DNA of 19,896 nucleotides, taken from Psychrobacter sp. UBA5136. Its GTDB lineage: Bacteria > Pseudomonadota > Gammaproteobacteria > Pseudomonadales > Moraxellaceae. The position numbers and the translations under genes were made by a program. The DNA is taken from contig NZ_DHYG01000062.1 of NCBI RefSeq assembly GCF_002414005.1, positions 1-19,896 of the forward strand. Direction: 5' to 3'. This document shows, one piece after another, positions 15,108-19,896 of the stretch. Each line of letters opens with the position of its first letter. Position 1 is the stretch's first letter. Under the pieces are notes generated by a model that worked only from the letters and a program-made list of their open reading frames with translations, was not told the origin of the DNA and ran no database searches.

Positions 15108-16007
15108 TTAGGCTAATCGATGACAATCAAAGATAGGCAATTTTTGTCGTCCTTGCGCTTGAGCGGCTTTGTCTAAATTTGCTAAGACGATGGCATAATT
15201 TTTCTGCTCTTTATCTACCGCTTCTTTATTCACCTCACTATCATCGTAGCTATTGATAATTATGCCATCATAAGCGCTAATTGCCGCATGTCCCCACGTC
15301 TGGCGGGTATTATCGTCCTTATAAGTATGCTCGCCGCCTTGTGCTGCGCCAATCACCATACATTGACTGTCTAACGCCCGCGCGCGTAATAACAGCGACC
15401 AATGTGCTTGCCCCGTCAAATAAGTAAATGCCGACGGCGCACTTAATAGCTCTGCGCCCGCCTGCCGTAGGCGCTGCGCCAACGCTGGAAAGCGTAAGTC
15501 AAAGCAAACCATCATACCAAGCTGATAAACGACTCCATCGACTGCAAGCGGTGCGACGACCGTTTGTGTACCAGGCTCAAAGGTCGCGGCTTCATTATAG
15601 CTGCCTTGCTTATCGGCGACGGTTGCTGTAAACAGGTGAATCTTGTCATAGCGCGCCACGCGCGAGCCATCGGGCGCAAATAGCTGACTGACTTGACGCA
15701 GCCTATCATTAGGGACGATGACGCCATCAGGGCGATAAGGGCAGGGTAGCGAGCCTGCTAATACATGAATACCGTAGGTACGTGCGTATTCTGCTATCGC
15801 GTCGGATAATTCATCAAAGCGCTCGGCGGTGGCAAACTGTCGACCCATGCTACAGCAGTTTTCTGGTAGCACGACCAACTTAGCGCCTTGGGCGCCCGCA
15901 TCACTAATGGCGGCTTTTATAGTGGTTAGATTGTCTTCGATATTTTGCTGGCTATTCATTTGCACAGCAGCAACCGTCAGTAGTTCGTTGTTAGTTGTCT
16001 CATTCAT
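15108..16007 (-). CDS. Carbon-nitrogen hydrolase of the Nit1/Nit2 branch (nitrilase superfamily)
   Basis: The Glu-Lys-Cys triad of the superfamily is present: E49 in VVLPENCC, K122 in RYDKIHLF and C168 in MVCFDLRFP. The overall pattern, including AHWSLLLRARALDSQ (201-215), fits the Nit branch. Its members include deaminated-glutathione amidase (Nit1, and YbeM in E. coli) and omega-amidase (Nit2). Which substrate applies cannot be settled from sequence alone. The 299 residues include a polar insert near 255-270 (SEVNKEAVDKEQK). It is a cytoplasmic protein without a signal. The gene converges on xerC with 35 bases between the stops and no clear terminator, and it is divergent from rpoN. Confidence 0.88.
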   Translation of the reverse strand: MNETTNNELLTVAAVQMNSQQNIEDNLTTIKAAISDAGAQGAKLVVLPENCCSMGRQFATAERFDELSDAIAEYARTYGIHVLAGSLPCPYRPDGVIVPNDRLRQVSQLFAPDGSRVARYDKIHLFTATVADKQGSYNEAATFEPGTQTVVAPLAVDGVVYQLGMMVCFDLRFPALAQRLRQAGAELLSAPSAFTYLTGQAHWSLLLRARALDSQCMVIGAAQGGEHTYKDDNTRQTWGHAAISAYDGIIINSYDDSEVNKEAVDKEQKNYAIVLANLDKAAQAQGRQKLPIFDCHRLA

Positions 16008-16157
16008 AGTATTATTCTCAATGTTTACGTCCTAAGTACTTATAAAGGTTACTGACTTCTTAATGCTTAAGCAAATCACAACAAATGCCTTATGCGCGCA
16101 GGATATAAATTATCATAGCAACAATGTAGTAAAAAATGCTATCGTCATGACCTGATA

Positions 16158-16228
16158 GGTTAAAGCCTTCTTTTAGTTTAGTGGAATGCTGTAACAAGTA
16201 AGGACGTTAACGAGTACGGGCTTTAACC
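16158..16228. repeat. Perfect 10-bp inverted repeat upstream of rpoN
   Basis: GGTTAAAGCC (16158-16167) and GGCTTTAACC (16219-16228) are exact reverse complements separated by 51 bases. The second arm ends 48 bases before the rpoN ATG. The pair could be two operator half-sites or the base of an RNA structure in the rpoN leader. Confidence 0.55.
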
Positions 16229-16276
16229 AGCATAACATAGGCAGCATCACCCTAATCGGAGTGGAATAGGTCACCC

Positions 16277-17989
16277 ATGAGTATGTCGTTTGGCTTAGCG
16301 ACCACGCTAAGCACCTCGCAAAAAATGACCCCGCAAATGCAGCAAGCCATCAAATTGCTGCAGCTCTCTAGTCTTGAGCTCGCGCAGGAGGTGCAGGCAA
16401 AGCTTGATAGCAACCCATTGCTCGAACGCATCGAAGATGATGACGATGACTACGATTACGATAATGAGGACAGCAATAAAGATGAGCGGCTGAACGAGTT
16501 TGGTGAGTCATTAACACTGGACAGTTGGAATCAAAATACCAGCGCAGATGCGTTTTCTACGTCTACCCATTCAGCTGATGATGGTTTTGACTATGCTAAC
16601 GATAGCAGCGATGCCAATGTTAGCGATAGCTTAGATAAGTTGCAGCAAGCCAGTTTTGATGATGAGGCAATCGACAATTATACTCTGGATGGCGACGATT
16701 ATAGCGGCTTTAACAGCAGTGATTATGCCTCTGCCGCGACAGGTTCAGCCAGTCTTTCAAGTCAGGGAGGCAATGAAGATTTTGATAGCTATCAAGGCAG
16801 TACCAGCGCGACGATTCAAGACCATGTGCGCTGGCAACTAAACTTTAAACGTCTCTCAGAGACAGATACACTGATTGCGCAATATCTCATAGACTCGATG
16901 GATGAGATGGGCTTTGTGCGCCTTGACATCGATGAGTTGCTACAAAGCTTTGCTACCATGGCAAGCTTTTATCAGTGGGATGAGCGCGTCGAGCACGATG
17001 AGGTCATGGCGGTTCTACGCATTATTCAATCATGCGACCCGCTAGGGGTTGGCGCGCGCAGTCTCAATGAGTGCTTAGCAATTCAGCTGTCTAAACTGCA
17101 TCCTACTACTGACTATTTGAGAGAAGCGCAGGCCTTATTGTCTGCCAGCGAGCATTTGGTCAGCAATAACATCAAAGCGCTTACCGAACGCACGGGGCTT
17201 GCGCCTGAACATATCACCCCTGCGCTCAACCTGCTACGCACCTTGAACCCGTCACCCGGCTTACTGTTTCAAAGTAGCCAACCGGATTATATGCAGCCAC
17301 CAGAAAGTTACGATATTCCCGATGTATTGGTCACGCCCATTCGGCGCCACCATAGCAATAATATCAACAATAACACCAACAAAAGCGACACGGCTGCGCA
17401 AGTAGACGGCTGGCAAGTGCGCCTTAATCCTGACACCCTCCCAAAGCTGAGAGTTAACCAAGAATACGCTAATTTAGTTAAGCGCGGCGACGACAGTCCT
17501 GACAATCTATATCTACGAGAAAATCTCACCGACGCGCGCTTATTTATTCGGAGTATCGAAGAGCGCAACCAAAACCTATTAAAAGTAGCGACCAGTATTG
17601 TGCGCCATCAGCAAGAATTTTTGCAACACGGCGCGACCGCCATGCAGCCCCTTATTTTAAAAGCCATTGCCGAAGAGGTCGGTTTGCACGAATCCACCGT
17701 CTCACGCCTGACAACGAGCAAAACCATCTTAACCCCACAAGGGCTGTTTTCCCTCAAGCACTTCTTCTCCTCGCATGTTAGCAGCAGCGATGGCGATATT
17801 TCCTCAACCGCTATTAGCGCCATGATTAAGCAACTTATCGCTGACGAAGACCCCAAAAAGCCCTTATCTGATAGTCGTATAAAAGATTTTTTATTGGCAG
17901 AAGGTATCGATATCGCTAGACGAACGGTGGCCAAATATCGTGAAGCGATGAATATCGGCTCCTCTACCCAGCGTAAACAAAAATATTAA
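16277..17989 (+). CDS. rpoN: RNA polymerase sigma-54 factor RpoN
   Basis: RpoN directs RNA polymerase to -24/-12 promoters that need an activator ATPase. Region I is the Gln/Leu-rich N-terminus (SQKMTPQMQQAIKLLQLSSLEL begins near residue 14). Region II, about 52-178, is a long acidic, Ser/Asp/Asn-rich linker. The core-binding domain follows (about 180-430), then the helix-turn-helix (EEVGLHESTVSRLTTSK) and the RpoN box ARRTVAKYRE (547-556). The protein has 570 residues against 477 in E. coli; the excess lies in region II and an Asn-rich loop near 355-372. hpf follows on the same strand, as in many proteobacteria, but with a 439-base gap. The lptB gene usual upstream is not here. Confidence 0.97.
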   Translation: MSMSFGLATTLSTSQKMTPQMQQAIKLLQLSSLELAQEVQAKLDSNPLLERIEDDDDDYDYDNEDSNKDERLNEFGESLTLDSWNQNTSADAFSTSTHSADDGFDYANDSSDANVSDSLDKLQQASFDDEAIDNYTLDGDDYSGFNSSDYASAATGSASLSSQGGNEDFDSYQGSTSATIQDHVRWQLNFKRLSETDTLIAQYLIDSMDEMGFVRLDIDELLQSFATMASFYQWDERVEHDEVMAVLRIIQSCDPLGVGARSLNECLAIQLSKLHPTTDYLREAQALLSASEHLVSNNIKALTERTGLAPEHITPALNLLRTLNPSPGLLFQSSQPDYMQPPESYDIPDVLVTPIRRHHSNNINNNTNKSDTAAQVDGWQVRLNPDTLPKLRVNQEYANLVKRGDDSPDNLYLRENLTDARLFIRSIEERNQNLLKVATSIVRHQQEFLQHGATAMQPLILKAIAEEVGLHESTVSRLTTSKTILTPQGLFSLKHFFSSHVSSSDGDISSTAISAMIKQLIADEDPKKPLSDSRIKDFLLAEGIDIARRTVAKYREAMNIGSSTQRKQKY

Positions 17990-18428
17990 AGGTTGCCATT
18001 TAAGCGCTGATAAATGCCGTCATACTCTATTTCGTCTGTCTTTTCGCAAATATAAAAAATAAAATTTTTTGATTATATAGAAACATAAAAGAAACATCAG
18101 TTTTTATTACATTTAGTTACAAATTCATGGCTTGCTACTCTTCGGTTTTCATGACAAATTAGAGCCATACCAATAACAAAAACCAAGTATCGGTTTGGCT
18201 TATTTAGATAACCTTAAACTGCACAATCTTAAAAATGATAAAAATGCATTTTATTTTAATAAAGGAGTAGAGGAATAAAGCCGTGAGTGAGTAAAGAATG
18301 ACAAGCCAAACTTTATGATAAGAAAGCTACTGGGTAAATTATTGGTAAGGCAGGGTGACAAAGGCAGAGATGCTGGCTCATCTGTTGATTGTAAGTAACA
18401 ATGCAAGCAATAATAAAAGGATAAGAAT
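17990..18428 (+). other. Spacer between rpoN and hpf
   Basis: These 439 bases are strongly AT-rich. They hold no gene longer than about 20 codons. No clear terminator follows rpoN. AAAATGCATTTT near 18240 is a 12-base palindrome, and a short frame with a good ribosome binding site runs into the hpf start (18370-18432). A separate hpf promoter is likely in a gap of this size, but no box stands out. Confidence 0.5.
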
Positions 18429-18432
18429 ATGA
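18370..18432 (+). CDS. Possible 20-codon leader peptide overlapping the hpf start
   Basis: An ATG with AAAGG five bases before it opens a 20-codon frame: hydrophobic at first (MLAHLLIV), then Asn/Ser-rich, ending in basic KRIRI. Its TGA overlaps the hpf ATG by two bases. The hpf ribosome binding site (AAAAGG, 18415-18420) lies inside it, so translating ribosomes would affect access to it. Chance is quite possible for so short a frame. Confidence 0.35.
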   Translation: MLAHLLIVSNNASNNKRIRI

Positions 18433-18809
18433 ATGTTTCTATCAGTGGTCACCATATCAGTATTACCGATGCCATGGACAACGCAGTTCGCGAAAAACTT
18501 GTAAAAGTAGAGCGTCACTTCGATCAAATTCAAAGTATCAAAGTGATATTATCGCTGGATAATAACGGCTCAAGTGAGAACGGTAAAAAAACCAACAAAG
18601 CCGAGGCGATTATGCGAGTCGCAGGTCAAGAAATGTTTGTACAAGCTTGCGAAGACGACATGTATAAGGCCATTAATGAGATGGCAGACAAGCTTGATAG
18701 ACAAGTGCGTAAGTATAAAACCCGTCAAGACCGGCAAAAATTACAAGGGGCAGGTCGTGCCGGACGCTATGAAGAGTTAGCGACGGCGGATGCTTCTCCC
18801 GCTATGTAG
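18429..18809 (+). CDS. hpf: Ribosome hibernation promoting factor Hpf (short RaiA/YfiA family)
   Basis: Hpf binds near the decoding centre of the 30S subunit and helps idle ribosomes to dimerise into inactive 100S particles. The fold signatures are present: NVSISGHHISITDAMDNAVREKL at the start, then KVERHF, and the basic helix KAINEMADKLDRQVRKYKTRQ at about 81-100. At 126 residues it is a short-type Hpf without the long C-terminal dimerisation domain. AAAAGG lies 8 bases before the ATG. The upstream gene is rpoN, the classic neighbour; ptsN, usual downstream, is absent and thiS converges instead. Confidence 0.94.
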   Translation: MNVSISGHHISITDAMDNAVREKLVKVERHFDQIQSIKVILSLDNNGSSENGKKTNKAEAIMRVAGQEMFVQACEDDMYKAINEMADKLDRQVRKYKTRQDRQKLQGAGRAGRYEELATADASPAM

Positions 18810-19135
18810 GCTGTTTGTCATAGCTTTAGGTTATAAATGGCTCTGTTGCCATTACTGTTTGCTAAACGGTAGCCCATAAGATAATTATTATAAAAAGCAT
18901 AGCTACTAAGCAGATATATTAAAATAATATATTAAAGCAGTGGACAATCTAGCCATTAAAATGAGTTAGTTACTCAAAGTTATGACACATGAAAAAAGAC
19001 CTCAACGTCCCAACGTTAGAGGTCTTTTTTAGTACCTATATTTAACTCTAGTTACTCATTAACTGCTCAATTTAAAGACAATTCCCTCAAGTTGTAAGCA
19101 TAAAAAATTATCGGTATAGCTTTTTATATAGCCAG
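18810..19135. other. Convergent spacer between hpf and thiS
   Basis: No gene is visible. From left to right it holds a small hairpin AATGGC/GCCATT (18836-18853) and a second small hairpin (18854-18870). An AT-only stem ATATATTA/TAATATAT follows around 18913-18931, and then the bidirectional terminator at 18992-19030. The first two hairpins lack T runs and may only protect the 3-prime end of the hpf message. Confidence 0.5.
18992..19030. terminator. Bidirectional terminator between hpf and thiS
   Basis: An 11-bp outer stem (AAAAAAGACCT/AGGTCTTTTTT) continues through one more pair, one bulged base and a 5-bp inner stem AACGT/ACGTT with a 4-base loop. A and T runs on both sides allow it to end hpf from the left and thiS from the right. 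Confidence 0.92.
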
Positions 19136-19336
19136 TTAACCACCACCAACCGCTTGCACGACTTCTATATTCATGCCTTCAATAATACGCAGTTTGTCAA
19201 GCTCGCTTTTTGGAACCAGTTCACCATCAATTTCAACGGCATAGCGACCTTCACTAAGCCCAAGCTCATTGACGACCATTTGGACGGTTTGATGCGTGGT
19301 TTGTAACTTTTTACCATTTACGTAGATCGTACTCAT
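19136..19336 (-). CDS. thiS: Sulfur carrier protein ThiS
   Basis: ThiS is a ubiquitin-like carrier. Its C-terminal Gly-Gly is adenylated and turned into a thiocarboxylate that gives sulfur to the thiazole of thiamine, with ThiG as acceptor enzyme. The 66 residues show the family pattern: IYVNGK at the start, an acidic turn, VEIDGELVPKSEL and the ending EVVQAVGGG. GGGAG precedes the ATG at good spacing. thiG, its usual downstream partner, is not here: the gene ends facing hpf across a terminator. MoaD-like alternatives are less likely given length and motif. Confidence 0.88.
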   Translation of the reverse strand: MSTIYVNGKKLQTTHQTVQMVVNELGLSEGRYAVEIDGELVPKSELDKLRIIEGMNIEVVQAVGGG

Positions 19337-19464
19337 AATATGTGCTCCCTAATAATTAAATATTCCTTTTTTGCCAAATTTATTGAGTTTATTTCTATAA
19401 ACATTGATCAGTTACGTCATTGATTTTGCACTATCAAAAAATACCGAGTAAGCGCATGCTCGAC

Positions 19465-19836
19465 TTAAGCGGCTTGTCCTAAACGAAATGTCGAGACGGC
19501 AAGCCACAGCCAACCGACAATCATTAGTACCCCGCCAATGGGCGTAATCGCCCCAAACCAGCGCGGAGCTCCAAGCGTCATTGCGTATAAACTACCGGCA
19601 AAGATAAGTGCGCCGATCTGTAATAACCATGCCGTTGTTTGGGTCGTGTAGTTCAGACGTATAAGAATACCGACGAGCAATAAGCCAAGCCCGTGTATAA
19701 ACCAATATAAGGTCGCCGTTTGCCACCATTCAAGCTGCTGGATGCTGACCGAATTTTTAAGACCATGAGCACCAAACGCACCCAAAGCAACGGCAATAGC
19801 CATATTAATCGCCGCAATACTTATCCAATTTAGCAT
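19465..19836 (-). CDS. DUF423 small membrane protein (YgdD-like)
   Basis: This is a 123-residue inner-membrane protein of the DUF423 family, whose function is unknown. Four hydrophobic segments can be seen at about 3-25, 40-61, 69-89 and 93-117. The family hallmark GAFGAHGLK lies in the first, and GSLY and PIGG appear later. The ATG has no strong ribosome binding site. thiS begins 128 bases downstream on the same strand, but nothing shows a shared role. Confidence 0.87.
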   Translation of the reverse strand: MLNWISIAAINMAIAVALGAFGAHGLKNSVSIQQLEWWQTATLYWFIHGLGLLLVGILIRLNYTTQTTAWLLQIGALIFAGSLYAMTLGAPRWFGAITPIGGVLMIVGWLWLAVSTFRLGQAA

Positions 19837-19896
19837 GGTAAAAATCGTCTTATCAATACCCCACTCTCAACTTTAAAAGTGATTGAAAAAAGAAGA

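Overview
The window reads as chromosome of a gammaproteobacterium of the family Moraxellaceae, most likely Psychrobacter or a close relative. The evidence is the block lptM-lysA-dapF-xerC, the ackA-pta pair, and RpoN and NadD proteins enlarged by low-complexity inserts. A palindromic intergenic repeat of a type I associate with Psychrobacter (from memory, not checked) also points there. No rRNA, tRNA, CRISPR array, transposase or prophage gene was seen.

Layout. Bases 1-4036 look accessory and are visibly AT-rich except across the amidase gene. All genes there lie on the minus strand: a DUF91/NucS-like protein with a PD-(D/E)XK nuclease motif, an AmiD-type lipoprotein amidase, a 72-residue charged protein, and a large protein with a second PD-(D/E)XK motif that runs off the left edge. 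Bases 4088-10443 are minus-strand core genes: a YiiM-type MOSC protein, the nadD-rsfS pair, and acetate metabolism (ackA then pta). A 560-base spacer separates ackA from a plus-strand block: lptM-lysA, a strong terminator, then dapF-xerC with a 7-base gap. A nitrilase-superfamily gene converges on xerC. Plus-strand rpoN and hpf follow, then minus-strand thiS and a DUF423 membrane protein.

How the genes work together. AckA and Pta interconvert acetate, acetyl phosphate and acetyl-CoA. LysA and DapF act in the diaminopimelate/lysine pathway, which feeds peptidoglycan; AmiD cuts peptidoglycan. NadD serves NAD synthesis, while RsfS and Hpf both put ribosomes to rest. RpoN is sigma-54.

The points most worth following up are: two copies of a stem-loop repeat with a conserved core and self-complementary arms that differ between copies (4916-4985 and 12932-13006); the uncharacterised nuclease-like protein at the left edge with a second nuclease-fold gene close by; and a 20-codon reading frame with a good ribosome binding site whose stop overlaps the hpf start.
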